A stretch of DNA of 16,869 bases from Frankiaceae bacterium (GCA_030840665.1 JAVEEB010000045.1:1-16869), one strand, 5' to 3'. Positions 5,489 through 14,314 are shown, counted from the first letter of the stretch. The notes: generated from the letters alone by a model not told the origin. Translations and numbers: made by a program.

Positions 5489-8080
5489 ATGGCGAAGCGG
5501 TCGACCGGTCGGATGAAGGCGCTGTCAGTCAGCGCCCGCATCAGCCTGTTCGCGCTCGCCCTCGCCGCCGCCGGGCTCGTGCTGTACGTGCTCTTCCTGC
5601 GCGGGTACGACGTGCCGACGACCACCTACCAGCTGAGCTGGTGGTGGCTGGTCCCGGCGTTCCTGGCCGGCGAGGTCTTCCTCGTCCACCTGCATTTCCG
5701 GCGCGACAACCACTCGTTCTCGATGACCGACGTGCCACTCGCCCTCGGCATGCTGTTCGTGGCGCCGGGCGGGGTCCTCGCGGCGGCGCTGATCAGCTCG
5801 GCGCTCGCGCTGGGCGTCTACCGGCGCCTCACGCCCCTGAAGGTCATCTTCAACGTCGCGACGGTCGCGTTCAGCGTGACGGTGGGTCTGGTCGTGTTCC
5901 GCGCCCTGGCCCCCGACTACCACGTGATGAACGCTCGCGTGTGGATGGCGACCTTCGCCGGCGTGACCGCGACGGAGATGCTGGCGGGCGTCATCGTGGT
6001 TGCCGCCATCTCGCTCGCCGAGGGCAAGTTCCAGCCCGGCCGGTTGCCGCTGGTGGTCGGCATGTTGACCGTCGGGGCGCTCACCAACACGAGCCTGTCG
6101 ATCATCGCGGCCACGCTGCTCCTTCAGGCCTCCGGCACCGCATGGCTTCTCCTGGTGCCGGCCGGCACCCTCTTTATGGCCTACCGCGCCTACCTCAAGG
6201 AACGCGAGAAGCACGACAGCCTCGAGTTCCTGTACCACTCCACGCGCATCCTCAGCGAAACCCCGGAGCTGGAGGAGGCCGTCGCCGCGCTCATCTCCCG
6301 AGCGCGTGAGATGTTCCGGGCCGAATCCGCCGAAATGCTCTTCGCGACGCCCGACGGCATCGAGATGCTGCGGGCCCGCATCACCGAGAGCGCGGCCGAC
6401 ACGGGCCCCATGGATCGCGTGTCGGACCCGGCGGTGCTGGCCCTCAGCGAGCGCTTCCAGGTGAACTCGTCGATGGTCCTCGCCAAGTACCCGACCGGTG
6501 ACGCCGTCGTCGACGCCTACTTGGCCACGAACAACATGCGCGACGCGATGATCGCGCCGCTGCGCGGTGACGGGAAGCCGTTCGGCATGGTCGTCGTCAG
6601 CAACCGCGTCGGCAGCGCCACGTTCGACGCGGAGGACGGCCGCCTGTTCGAGACGCTGGCCAATCACGCCTCGGTCGCCCTCGAGAACGGCCGGCTGGAG
6701 CAGTCCCTCGCCCAGCTCCGCGAACTCGAGAAGCAACTGAAGAAGCTCGCGTTCCACGACCCGTTGACCAGCCTCGCCAACCGGTCGCTGTTCGCCGACC
6801 GGGTCGCGGCCGCGCTGGCCGCGAAACGTGAGCCCGGCCACGACTGCGCCGTGCTCTTCATCGACCTCGACGACTTCAAGACCATCAACGACACGCTCGG
6901 GCACGCGGCCGGTGACCGGCTGCTGTGCGCCGTCGCGGAGCGGCTCGTCGACTGCCTGCGGCCCGACGACATGGCCGCCCGCCTCGGCGGCGACGAGTTC
7001 GCCGTGTTGCTGGACAACGTCTCCAGCACGGCCGAGGTCGAGCGGGTCGCGATGCGCATCATCGACTCGATGCGCACGCCGGTCTACTTCGCCGGGCAGG
7101 AGGTGCATGTGCGCGGCAGCGTCGGGCTCGCGCCGGGCAAGTCGGCCACCACCGCCGACGAACTGCTGGGCAACGCCGACCTCGCCATGTACATCGCGAA
7201 GTCCGACGGCAAGGGGTCGTACACAATCTTTGCTCCCTCGATGCGCTCCGAGGTCGCCCAGCGCCACCGCTTGAAGGCGGACCTCGCGAAGGCCGTCGAC
7301 CGGGGCGAGTTCGTCGTGCACTACCAGCCGATCATCAATCTGCAGTCCGGGTTGCCGGTCGCGTTCGAGGCGCTGGTGCGGTGGTCGCACCCGGAGCTCG
7401 GCCTCCTCGCCCCGGACACGTTCATCCCGATGGCGGAAGAGACCGGCCTCATCGGCGTGATCGGCCAGCTCGTGCTGGGCGACGCGGCGACGCAAGCCGC
7501 CCAGTGGCAGCGCGACTACCCCGGCTCGCCGATCGCCGTCACCGTCAACCTGTCGCCGCTGCAGGTGCGGCTCCCGGCGCTCGTCCAGGACATCGCCGAA
7601 GTGTTGCGGCGCACCACGCTCGTCCCCGGCAGCCTCGTCCTCGAGATCACCGAATCACTGATGCTGCACGACGCCGAGGCGTCGATCGACGTGCTGCACG
7701 AGCTGCGGGCGCTCGGGCTGAAAATTGCCTTGGACGACTTCGGTACGGGGTACTCGTCGCTCGGCCAGCTGCGCCAACTGCCCATCGACATGCTCAAGAT
7801 CGCCAAGACCTTCGTGGAAGACCTCGACGGCGACGGCAGCACCACCGCGTTCACGAGCGCGATCCTGGCGCTCGGGCAGACGCTCGGGGTCACGACGCTG
7901 GCCGAGGGCGTCGAGCAGCCGTGGCAGGCCAGCGAGTTGCGGCGGCTCGGTTGCGAGCTGGCGCAGGGGTACTACTTCGCGAAGGCCATGCCGGCCGCGG
8001 ACGTCGACGGGTACCTGCGCCGGCACCTGCGCGCTGGTGCCGACGGCGACGCCACGAACGTCTACCGCCTGCCCGCCTAG
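5489..8080 (+). CDS. Membrane-bound GAF-GGDEF-EAL cyclic di-GMP signalling protein
   Basis: An 863-residue integral membrane protein that can make and/or degrade c-di-GMP. Residues about 12-232 contain several hydrophobic helices (roughly seven) forming a sensor region. A GAF-like domain spans about 245-400 and a linker helix 402-420. The GGDEF domain (about 421-582) has an intact G500-G501-D502-E503-F504 and an upstream I-site R491-P-D-D494 for product inhibition. The EAL domain (about 593-845) retains E627 (EAL), N687, E719/E722, D749-D750 (DDFGTGYSS), K770, E806 and Q826. The usual Asp in LKID is Ala772 (LKIAKTF), which may weaken phosphodiesterase activity. ATG 5489 has GGAG at 5473-5476; M9 is another possible start. 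It lies downstream of the protease on the same strand, probably in one transcript. Confidence 0.94.
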   Translation: MAKRSTGRMKALSVSARISLFALALAAAGLVLYVLFLRGYDVPTTTYQLSWWWLVPAFLAGEVFLVHLHFRRDNHSFSMTDVPLALGMLFVAPGGVLAAALISSALALGVYRRLTPLKVIFNVATVAFSVTVGLVVFRALAPDYHVMNARVWMATFAGVTATEMLAGVIVVAAISLAEGKFQPGRLPLVVGMLTVGALTNTSLSIIAATLLLQASGTAWLLLVPAGTLFMAYRAYLKEREKHDSLEFLYHSTRILSETPELEEAVAALISRAREMFRAESAEMLFATPDGIEMLRARITESAADTGPMDRVSDPAVLALSERFQVNSSMVLAKYPTGDAVVDAYLATNNMRDAMIAPLRGDGKPFGMVVVSNRVGSATFDAEDGRLFETLANHASVALENGRLEQSLAQLRELEKQLKKLAFHDPLTSLANRSLFADRVAAALAAKREPGHDCAVLFIDLDDFKTINDTLGHAAGDRLLCAVAERLVDCLRPDDMAARLGGDEFAVLLDNVSSTAEVERVAMRIIDSMRTPVYFAGQEVHVRGSVGLAPGKSATTADELLGNADLAMYIAKSDGKGSYTIFAPSMRSEVAQRHRLKADLAKAVDRGEFVVHYQPIINLQSGLPVAFEALVRWSHPELGLLAPDTFIPMAEETGLIGVIGQLVLGDAATQAAQWQRDYPGSPIAVTVNLSPLQVRLPALVQDIAEVLRRTTLVPGSLVLEITESLMLHDAEASIDVLHELRALGLKIALDDFGTGYSSLGQLRQLPIDMLKIAKTFVEDLDGDGSTTAFTSAILALGQTLGVTTLAEGVEQPWQASELRRLGCELAQGYYFAKAMPAADVDGYLRRHLRAGADGDATNVYRLPA

Positions 8081-8095
8081 ACCGCCGCGGCGGGC
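8071..8095. terminator. Possible hairpin between convergent genes
   Basis: GCCCGCC (8071-8077) can pair with GGCGGGC (8089-8095) across an 11-base loop. It covers the end of the GGDEF-EAL gene and lies before the convergent chelatase stop at 8109. There is no U-run, so termination is only plausible from position and stem stability. Confidence 0.3.
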
Positions 8096-8108
8096 CTCGA
8101 CCGCCGGG

Positions 8109-10097
8109 TCAGGCAGCCGTGACCGAGCGGACCACGCCGGCCAGCGAGTCCGCCGCCAACTGCTCGAGCCGGTACACCGGGGCACCCAGTTGCGTCGCGA
8201 GCTCGTGTGCCAGCTGCAATTTCACGTGACCGTCTTCGGCGTCGACGACGACCGAGGCCACGCCTTGCCTGGCCAGAGCCTCAGCAGCTCGGGAAGCGGC
8301 CGCCCGCGCGTCCGGCCCCGTCGCCCGCCCGTCGGTGACGATCACCAGGAGCGCCCGGCGGTGCGGGTCGCGGACGCGTTCCACGCGCAGCAGCTCGGCG
8401 GCGCGCCACAGGCCGGCGGCGATCGGCGTCCGGCCGCCGGTCTCCAGCGCCGTCAACCGGGCGGCGGCGACCTCGATCGATCCGGTGGGCGGCAGGACCA
8501 GCTCGGCCCCCTCCCCCCGGAACGTGATCAGCCCGACCTTGTCCCGGCGCTGGTAGGCATCCAGGAGCAGCGACATGACTGCGCCCTTGACCGCCGTCAT
8601 CCGCCGCCGCGCCGCCATCGAGCCGGACGCGTCGACGCAGAACAGCACGAGGTTCGACTCGCGCCCGTGCCGGACCGACCGGCGCAGGTCACCCGGGGCG
8701 AGCAGCAAGCGGTCCGTTCGGCCACGTGCGATCTGGTACGGCGCCGCCGCCCGGACCGTCGCCAGCAGGTGCACCCCGCCGGCCCGGCCCTCGGTGGAGC
8801 GAACGACCCGGCCGTCGGCGCCCTCTGCCGCTGACCGCCGGCCCGCACTCGACGCGTGCCGGTTCGTGCCGGGCACGCGCAACGCGATGGGCCGAAAGCT
8901 GGCACCGGGCGCGGCCGTGTCGGTGCGCGCACCGGCGGAGCCCGACGTGTCCCGATCAGTGCGCGTCGCCGCCTCGGGAGCATCCGCCGGTCCGTCGGCC
9001 GCGGACCCGCCGTCGCTCGAGCCGGGCCCGTCGGACGGCGCCGGTGCACCCCCGTCGGAGGGCCCGTCCGGGGTGGGGTCGTCGTCGGGCGCGGCGGAGG
9101 CCAGCGCGTCGTCGAGTTGCTGTTCGTTGATGCCCGGCTGCTCGAACGGCATCCGGCGCCGGCGATGCGGCAGCGCCAGCAGTGCCGCGATCCGCACGTC
9201 CTCGGTGGTGACCTCGTCGCGTCGCGCCCACGCCGCGTGGGCGATCGCGGTGCGGGCCATCACGATGTCCGCGCGCAGCCCGTCCACGTCGAAAGCCGAG
9301 CACACACTCGTAATTTCACGAAGCGCGGCGTCCGGCAGCGACACCTTTCCGAGGCGGTCACGGGCGTCGGCGATGCGCGACGCGAGCACGGCGTCGCTCT
9401 CGGTCCAGTCGGCCGCGAACCCATCCGGATCGGCCTCATACGCGAGGCGTCGTCGTACGACATCCGCACGTTCCGTCGGCTCACGCGACGCAGTGACCTC
9501 GACGGTGAGCCCGAACCGGTCGAGCAGCTGCGGGCGCAGCTCGCCCTCTTCCGGGTTCATGGTGCCGACGAGCAGGAAGCGGGCCGCGTGCCGGACGGAG
9601 ACGCCTTCACGCTCGACGTACGCGGTGCCCATCGCGGCCGCGTCGAGCAGCAGGTCGACGAGGTGGTCGTGCAGGAGGTTGACCTCGTCGACGTACAGGA
9701 CGCCGCGGTGCGCGGCCGCCAGCAAGCCCGGCTCGAAAGCCTTCACGCCTTCGCGGAGCGCGCGTTCGAGGTCCAGGGAGCCGACGACGCGGTCCTCCGA
9801 AGCGCCCACCGGCAACTCGATCAGGCGCGCGGGCCGCAGGACGCCGACGCCGGCGTGATGCGGGCCGTCGGGGCATTCCGGGTCGGGAGCCGCCGGGTCG
9901 CAGGAGAACCGGCACCCCTCGACCACGGCGACGGGCGGCAGGAGAGCCGCGAGGCCACGCACCACCGTCGATTTGGCCGTGCCCTTCTCCCCGCGCAGGA
10001 GCACGCCGCCGATGGACGGCGCCACCGCGTTGAGCAGCAGGGCGAGTTTGAGGTCCGGCATGCCGACGACGGCTGAGAAGGGGTACGGCGCGCTCAC
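8109..10097 (-). CDS. Fused ChlI/ChlD-type metal chelatase ATPase (AAA+ plus VWA), putative cobaltochelatase subunit
   Basis: A 662-residue protein combining a BchI/ChlI-like AAA+ motor and a BchD/ChlD-like integrin-I (VWA) domain. The AAA+ part (about 1-330) has P-loop [10 protein letters not shown] (35-44), Walker [10 protein letters not shown], and [20 protein letters not shown] linker of over 100 residues rich in Asp, Pro, Gly and Ser follows. The VWA domain (about the last 190 residues) contains the MIDAS motif VDASGSM. Such proteins assist metal insertion with a large catalytic subunit (CobN or ChlH). In mycobacteria the equivalent gene (Rv2850c) precedes cobO and cobB, so a cobalt role is likely although no cobN is in the window. 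The start is GTG 10097; an ATG 8 bases upstream in another frame is stopped at once. It is divergent from DUF3052 with only 37 bases between. Confidence 0.92.
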   Translation of the reverse strand: MSAPYPFSAVVGMPDLKLALLLNAVAPSIGGVLLRGEKGTAKSTVVRGLAALLPPVAVVEGCRFSCDPAAPDPECPDGPHHAGVGVLRPARLIELPVGASEDRVVGSLDLERALREGVKAFEPGLLAAAHRGVLYVDEVNLLHDHLVDLLLDAAAMGTAYVEREGVSVRHAARFLLVGTMNPEEGELRPQLLDRFGLTVEVTASREPTERADVVRRRLAYEADPDGFAADWTESDAVLASRIADARDRLGKVSLPDAALREITSVCSAFDVDGLRADIVMARTAIAHAAWARRDEVTTEDVRIAALLALPHRRRRMPFEQPGINEQQLDDALASAAPDDDPTPDGPSDGGAPAPSDGPGSSDGGSAADGPADAPEAATRTDRDTSGSAGARTDTAAPGASFRPIALRVPGTNRHASSAGRRSAAEGADGRVVRSTEGRAGGVHLLATVRAAAPYQIARGRTDRLLLAPGDLRRSVRHGRESNLVLFCVDASGSMAARRRMTAVKGAVMSLLLDAYQRRDKVGLITFRGEGAELVLPPTGSIEVAAARLTALETGGRTPIAAGLWRAAELLRVERVRDPHRRALLVIVTDGRATGPDARAAASRAAEALARQGVASVVVDAEDGHVKLQLAHELATQLGAPVYRLEQLAADSLAGVVRSVTAA

Positions 10098-10134
10098 CTC
10101 GCCATACTTCCACGGGCTGCGCGATGATCTCCCG

Positions 10135-10560
10135 GTGACGACCGACGCCGGCTACTCCGGCACCCCGCTGGTGCGCAAGCTCGGCATCAAGCCCGGCCAT
10201 CGCGTCGCCTTCGTCAACGCCCCCGCGGAGTTCTCGGTGCCGGGGACGGAAGGCGCCAGGATCGAGACCACAGTGACCACGAGCATTTCGTCGTACGACG
10301 TGATTCTCGTTTTTTGCCCGGACTCGATCGCGCTGCATACGCATTTCCAGCGGCTGGCGGCGGTCCTCGTGCCGAACGGGGCGCTATGGGTCTGCTGGCC
10401 GAAGCGCGCCAGCGGGGTGCCGACCGACCTCGATGAGAACGTCGTCCGCGACTGGGGCCTCGCGGCGGGGCTGGTCGACGTGAAGGTCTGCGCCGTCGAC
10501 GCCACCTGGTCGGGCCTGAAATTCGTTGTCCGCCTGGCGGACCGGGAGCGTCGCCCATAG
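10135..10560 (+). CDS. DUF3052 family protein
   Basis: A 141-residue cytoplasmic protein of the actinobacterial DUF3052 family; its biochemical role is unknown. The recognised segments are YSGTPLVRKLGIKPG near the N-terminus, a central YDVILVFCPD, LVPNGALWVCWPKRASGV, TDLDENVVRDWGLAAGLVDVK, and the C-terminal WSGLKFVVR. The frame is open further upstream to 9973, but that part overlaps the chelatase gene and does not resemble the family. GTG 10135 gives the expected N-terminus and length. There is no strong ribosome site before it, so a leaderless or weakly translated message is possible. The 37-base gap to the divergent chelatase start means the two share a compact promoter region. Confidence 0.87.
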   Translation: MTTDAGYSGTPLVRKLGIKPGHRVAFVNAPAEFSVPGTEGARIETTVTTSISSYDVILVFCPDSIALHTHFQRLAAVLVPNGALWVCWPKRASGVPTDLDENVVRDWGLAAGLVDVKVCAVDATWSGLKFVVRLADRERRP

Positions 10561-10658
10561 GCGGTACGGCCGTTCGGCGCAGTCGGTTTGCGCTGCTCGT
10601 GGTCTACAGCCGCTGCCCTGCGTACCGACAACTAATCGGACGCGATGGGAGCACCCAA

Positions 10659-12320
10659 ATGTCGGCAGGACGGCACGCCGCGAGAGTGGGCACACTCTGG
10701 CGCCGACGCCGACTGCTCGCATGGGGCATCCGCAGCCTGTGCATCGTCGTGCCGATGATCGCGTCGGTCGCGGCGATGGCCGTGGCCGGGCACAGGATCC
10801 CCCGTTTCAGTGGGCTGGCGAAACCGCTCTGGTACGTCCTCCTCTTCGCGATCAGCTTCCTCGTGCTCGTCGGCGTGCAGCGCGCGATCCGCCGGTTGCT
10901 GCCGCTCGCGACGCTGCTCGACATGACCTTGGAATTCCCCGACCTGGCCCCGTCCCGGCTCAGCATGTCGCGCAAGGCTCACAGTGCTCGCGAGCTCGCG
11001 AGCCTGCTCGACGGCGCGAAGGACGAGACCACTCAGCAGGCCGCCGAGCGCGTGCTGACGCTGCTCGCGGCGCTGGCGAAGCACGACCGGGCAACCCGCG
11101 GCCACGCCGAACGTGTCCGCGCCTACACGGATCTCCTTGCCGCCCGGATGGGCTTGTCGACGCGCGAGCGCGACCGCCTGCGCTGGGCATCGCTGCTGCA
11201 CGACATCGGCAAGCTGCACGTCCCCACGTCGATCCTCACGAAGCCGTCGAAGCCGACCGCCGACGAATGGGAGACGCTGCGCCGCCACCCGTCGGAAGGC
11301 GCGCGGATCGCGACGGCTCTCCTGCCGTGGCTCGGCGAGTTCAGTCCGGTCATCGAGCAGCACCACGAGCGTTGGGACGGCGCCGGCTACCCCTTCGGCC
11401 TCAGCCACAACTCGATCTGCCGCGGCGCGCGCATCGTCGCCGTGGCCGACACGTTTGAAGTGATCACTGCGCCGCGTCCCTACAAGCGGCCGATCAAGCG
11501 GGATGCCGCGCTGGCGGAGCTGGTGCGGTGCAGCGGCACCCAGTTCGACCCTGAGGTCGTCCGCGCGTTCCTCGCGGTGGACGGCAAGCGAATGCTGTGG
11601 GCGATGGGCCCGACATCGTGGCTCGCCGGCCTGCCGCTCGTGGGCCAGGCTCCGGCGCCGTTGCTGGCCGCAATCAGCAACCAGACCGTGAATCTCACGA
11701 CAGCCGCGATGGTCGGCGCCGTCGGCGCGGCGAGCGTCACCGCCGCTGCGCCCCTCATCGCGCCGTCGCTTCCCACCCACTACTCGGCCGCGGCGAACGA
11801 CAGCGCGCGCCCCGGCGTCAAGGCGCACGTCTCGGCGGGCCGGGCGGCCACGCCGACCCGCACGACCAGCGGGACGCTGTCACACGCCGTGGCGACCCAT
11901 CAGGCGGCGGGTGGGCATCCGTCGACACCGAGCTTGCCTGTCGCGACGGGGCTGGCGGAGACCGCGGTGGCGACCACGAGTACCGGCACGATGCCCCCAG
12001 CTGCTGTGGGCGGTCGCGGTGGCGGCGCAACGTCGCCAGCGGATGCCCCGACTGTCACGCCCACCCAGCCGACGGGCACGACGTCAGCAGTCCCTCAGCC
12101 GTCACCGACCAAGAAGCCGAAGCCGGTCAAGTCACCTCCACCCAGCGCGAAACCGACGTCCAGCGCGAAGCCGACGTCCGGCGCGAAGCCGACGTCCGGC
12201 GCGACGCCGACGTCGCCCGTCCCGACGGCGAGCGCGACACCGACCCCGACGGCGACCCCGACACCGAGTCCCACCCTCAAGGACGACAAGGGCAACAAGG
12301 GCAACAAGGGCAAGAACTGA
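10659..12320 (+). CDS. Membrane HD-GYP domain protein with long Pro/Thr/Ser/Lys-rich C-terminal tail
   Basis: A 553-residue protein predicted to hydrolyse c-di-GMP or a related signal. ATG 10659 has GGGAG at 10647-10651 with a 7-base spacer, and is preferred over GTG 10599. Two N-terminal membrane helices lie at about 22-44 and 56-76. The HD-GYP domain (about 128-308) keeps H149, H181-D182 (LLHDIGKLHVP), H210, H235-H236 in HHERWDGAGYP, and D264 in AVADTFEV. The second acidic residue of the ADxFD stretch is Glu here. After it comes a hydrophobic Ala/Gly-rich region (about 320-370), possibly a third membrane helix. The rest, about 180 residues, is low-complexity Ser/Thr/Pro/Ala/Lys sequence with SAKPTS repeats, ending in GNKGNKGKN. 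If the third helix is real, this tail is outside the membrane. Confidence 0.9.
   Translation: MSAGRHAARVGTLWRRRRLLAWGIRSLCIVVPMIASVAAMAVAGHRIPRFSGLAKPLWYVLLFAISFLVLVGVQRAIRRLLPLATLLDMTLEFPDLAPSRLSMSRKAHSARELASLLDGAKDETTQQAAERVLTLLAALAKHDRATRGHAERVRAYTDLLAARMGLSTRERDRLRWASLLHDIGKLHVPTSILTKPSKPTADEWETLRRHPSEGARIATALLPWLGEFSPVIEQHHERWDGAGYPFGLSHNSICRGARIVAVADTFEVITAPRPYKRPIKRDAALAELVRCSGTQFDPEVVRAFLAVDGKRMLWAMGPTSWLAGLPLVGQAPAPLLAAISNQTVNLTTAAMVGAVGAASVTAAAPLIAPSLPTHYSAAANDSARPGVKAHVSAGRAATPTRTTSGTLSHAVATHQAAGGHPSTPSLPVATGLAETAVATTSTGTMPPAAVGGRGGGATSPADAPTVTPTQPTGTTSAVPQPSPTKKPKPVKSPPPSAKPTSSAKPTSGAKPTSGATPTSPVPTASATPTPTATPTPSPTLKDDKGNKGNKGKN
12144..12215 (+). repeat. Four tandem 18-bp units encoding SAKPTS-type hexapeptides
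   Basis: Four in-frame copies encode SAKPTS, SAKPTS, GAKPTS and GATPTS in the tail of the HD-GYP protein. They differ by only a few bases and could vary in copy number between strains by slippage. The repeat is Pro/Lys/Thr-rich, as in wall-spanning or disordered linkers. Confidence 0.88.
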
Positions 12321-12328
12321 CGCGTCAG

Positions 12329-12643
12329 CTACGGGCGCTGTCTGTCCGCCTTGTCCGAGGCCGGCACCTCCACGCGAAGCGGCCGGATCCTCATCCACAG
12401 TAGAAAAAGCAGCCCGACCACGAGCATTGCGAGACCCGTCCACAAGTTGATCCGAATGCCGGCCGCTTTCTGCACGGCGTCACTACCGTCCGCGATGCCC
12501 ATGATGGTCAGGACGATGCCGTAGAGCGTGAGGAGCCCGCCCACGACGAGGCGCACGTCGAAGAGGGAGGCCATCTTGCTGTCCGACATCGCGGACTCGA
12601 CCTTCTGCTCGTCGGCGCGGGCGGCGGAGCTGTCGTCGGCCAT
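12329..12643 (-). CDS. Small two-helix membrane protein, probable partner of the symporter
   Basis: A 104-residue protein with a polar, Ala/Ser/Asp/Glu-rich N-terminus (1-27) and two membrane helices, about VVGGLLTLYGIVLTIMGIA and LWTGLAMLVVGLLFLLWMR. They are separated by a short loop with INLW, and a charged tail follows. ATG 12643 is preferred because AGGGAG (minus strand 12657-12652) lies 8 bases before it and overlaps the symporter stop. GTG 12652 would sit directly on that ribosome site. The tight junction indicates co-translation with the symporter. Small helical partners accompany some SSS transporters (for example DUF485-type proteins), but I do not recognise this one as DUF485. It converges with the HD-GYP gene, with 8 bases between their stops. 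Confidence 0.8.
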   Translation of the reverse strand: MADDSSAARADEQKVESAMSDSKMASLFDVRLVVGGLLTLYGIVLTIMGIADGSDAVQKAAGIRINLWTGLAMLVVGLLFLLWMRIRPLRVEVPASDKADRQRP

Positions 12644-12655
12644 GTCTGTCACTCC

Positions 12656-14314
12656 CTACGCGAAGACGATGTTGAGGACAAGGGCGATGGCGAGCGCGCC
12701 GACGCCGAGAGTGACGGGCCTGCGGAACCACGCGCTGTCGCCCTCGTCGTGCACACCCTCGCCGCCCTCGGCGTGCGCGGTGCCGTAGACCAGACCGTCG
12801 ATCTGGTCGCGTGCCGGCTCCGGTCCCGTGAGGCTGAGCACGACACTCACGACGATGTCGACCGTGAAGGCGACTCCGGCCTGGATGAACGTCGCCGCGA
12901 GACCCTTGCCGTTCGGCAGCGCCCCGGTTTGGTAGAGCAGGAACGTCAACGCCCCGGCCAGGACCCCGCACAGCAGGCCCCAGAAGCCGCCGCGTGCGTT
13001 GGTGCGGCGCCAGAACATGCCGACGATGAAGGTCGCGAAGATGGGGGCGTTGAAAATACTGAACAGGTCTTGCAGATAAATCATGATGTTGTTGAACTGC
13101 GATGCCAGCAGTGCCGTGAAGATGGACGCCACGATGCCGACGACGGTCACGATGCGGCCGACCCTGAGGTAGTAACTGTCGTCGCGGTCCTTCTTCCAGT
13201 AAGCCTGTACGAGGTCGTACGTGACGACCGTGTTGAGCGAGCTCACGTTCGCGGCGACGCCGGCCATGAACGAGGCGAACAGACCGGTGATGGCCAGACC
13301 GAGCAGCCCGCTCGGCAGCAGCTTTCCCATCAGCGCGGGGATCGCGTCGTTCCACACGGGCTTGCCCTTGTCGTCGTTCGGGACAAGGCCCTGAGTCACA
13401 GCGGCGACGAGACCGGGGATGACGACGATGAACGGGATGAACAGCTTTGGGTACGCCGCGATGAGCGGGGTGCGTCGCGCCGCCGAGATGTTCTTCGCGC
13501 TGAAGGCACGCTGCACCTCGGCGAAGTTCGTCGTCCAATATCCGAACGACAGGACGAAGCCGAGGCCGAGCACGAGGCCGATCCAGTTCGCGCCGATCGG
13601 ATTGCCGCCGGGCGAGATGCTGGTGCCACTCCACGCGTGCACGCCGTTCGGGCCGAGCGCGCTCTGGGTCACCTTCTGCGAGAGCGCGTGCCAACCGCCT
13701 TGGGCGTGCAAAGCCGCGATGGCAAGGGGGACGAGCGCCGCGACGATGATGAAGAACTGCAGGACCTCGCCATAGATCGCGCTGGACAGACCGCCGGCCC
13801 CGACGTACAGCAGCACGACGGCGGCGGACAGCACGACACCCCAGATCAGCGGGAGGCCGAGCAACGCCTGCAGCACGATCGACAGCGCGTACAGGTTGAC
13901 GCCCGCGATGAGCACCGCGGCAAGCGCGAAGATGCCGGCGTTCAATTTGTGGGAGCCGTCGCCGTAGCGGCGGCGGAGGAACTCGGGCACCGAGCGGACC
14001 TTGGAGCGGTAGTAGAACGGCATCATCACGATGCCGAGGAACACCATCGCCGGGACGGCCCCGATCCAGTAGTAGTGCACCGTCGCGACGCCGAACTGCG
14101 CGCCGTTCGCCGCCATGCCGATGATCTCGGTCGCGCCCAGGTTGGCGCTCACGAACGCGAGACCCGTGACCCACGCAGGCAGCGAGCGCCCCGCGAGGAG
14201 GAAGTCGGCGCTCGTTCCCACGGCGCGGCGCGCAAAGACGCCGATGCCGAGAACGACCAGGAAATACATCGCCAGCAGCAGGTAATCCATCAGACTCGGG
14301 TGCAACCGCAGCAT
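12656..14314 (-). CDS. Sodium:solute symporter (SSS/SLC5 family)
   Basis: A 552-residue, multi-helix (about 13-14) secondary transporter that uses the sodium gradient to import a solute, most like the vSGLT-type branch. ATG 14314 has GGAGG (minus strand 14324-14320) with a 5-base spacer. The longer open frame to GTG 14401 lacks such a site. Key features are a first helix broken at SANLGATEIIGM, HYYWIGAVPAMVFLGIVMMPFYYRSKVRSVPEFLRRRYG, GYWTTNFAEVQRAFSAKN, and the sodium-site helix with GLFASFMAGVAANVSSLNT. A hydrophilic loop before the last helix is rich in Glu, Gly and His. Substrate cannot be read from the sequence; sugar or a carboxylate are both possible. A small membrane protein follows 12 bases after the stop. 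A two-component system is encoded just upstream and may control it. Confidence 0.93.
   Translation of the reverse strand: MLRLHPSLMDYLLLAMYFLVVLGIGVFARRAVGTSADFLLAGRSLPAWVTGLAFVSANLGATEIIGMAANGAQFGVATVHYYWIGAVPAMVFLGIVMMPFYYRSKVRSVPEFLRRRYGDGSHKLNAGIFALAAVLIAGVNLYALSIVLQALLGLPLIWGVVLSAAVVLLYVGAGGLSSAIYGEVLQFFIIVAALVPLAIAALHAQGGWHALSQKVTQSALGPNGVHAWSGTSISPGGNPIGANWIGLVLGLGFVLSFGYWTTNFAEVQRAFSAKNISAARRTPLIAAYPKLFIPFIVVIPGLVAAVTQGLVPNDDKGKPVWNDAIPALMGKLLPSGLLGLAITGLFASFMAGVAANVSSLNTVVTYDLVQAYWKKDRDDSYYLRVGRIVTVVGIVASIFTALLASQFNNIMIYLQDLFSIFNAPIFATFIVGMFWRRTNARGGFWGLLCGVLAGALTFLLYQTGALPNGKGLAATFIQAGVAFTVDIVVSVVLSLTGPEPARDQIDGLVYGTAHAEGGEGVHDEGDSAWFRRPVTLGVGALAIALVLNIVFA

Noticed and set aside
5525..7495. 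656-codon open frame on the minus strand
   Set aside because: It is antisense to the GGDEF-EAL gene, whose motifs are unmistakable. The translation is rich in Arg, Glu, His and Gly with no domain; long antisense frames are expected in GC-rich DNA.
8856..10076. 406-codon open frame on the plus strand
   Set aside because: It is antisense to the chelatase AAA+/VWA gene and shows no domain.
12144..12215. CRISPR-like short repeats
   Set aside because: The units are contiguous, in frame and encode SAKPTS hexapeptides, with no spacers.
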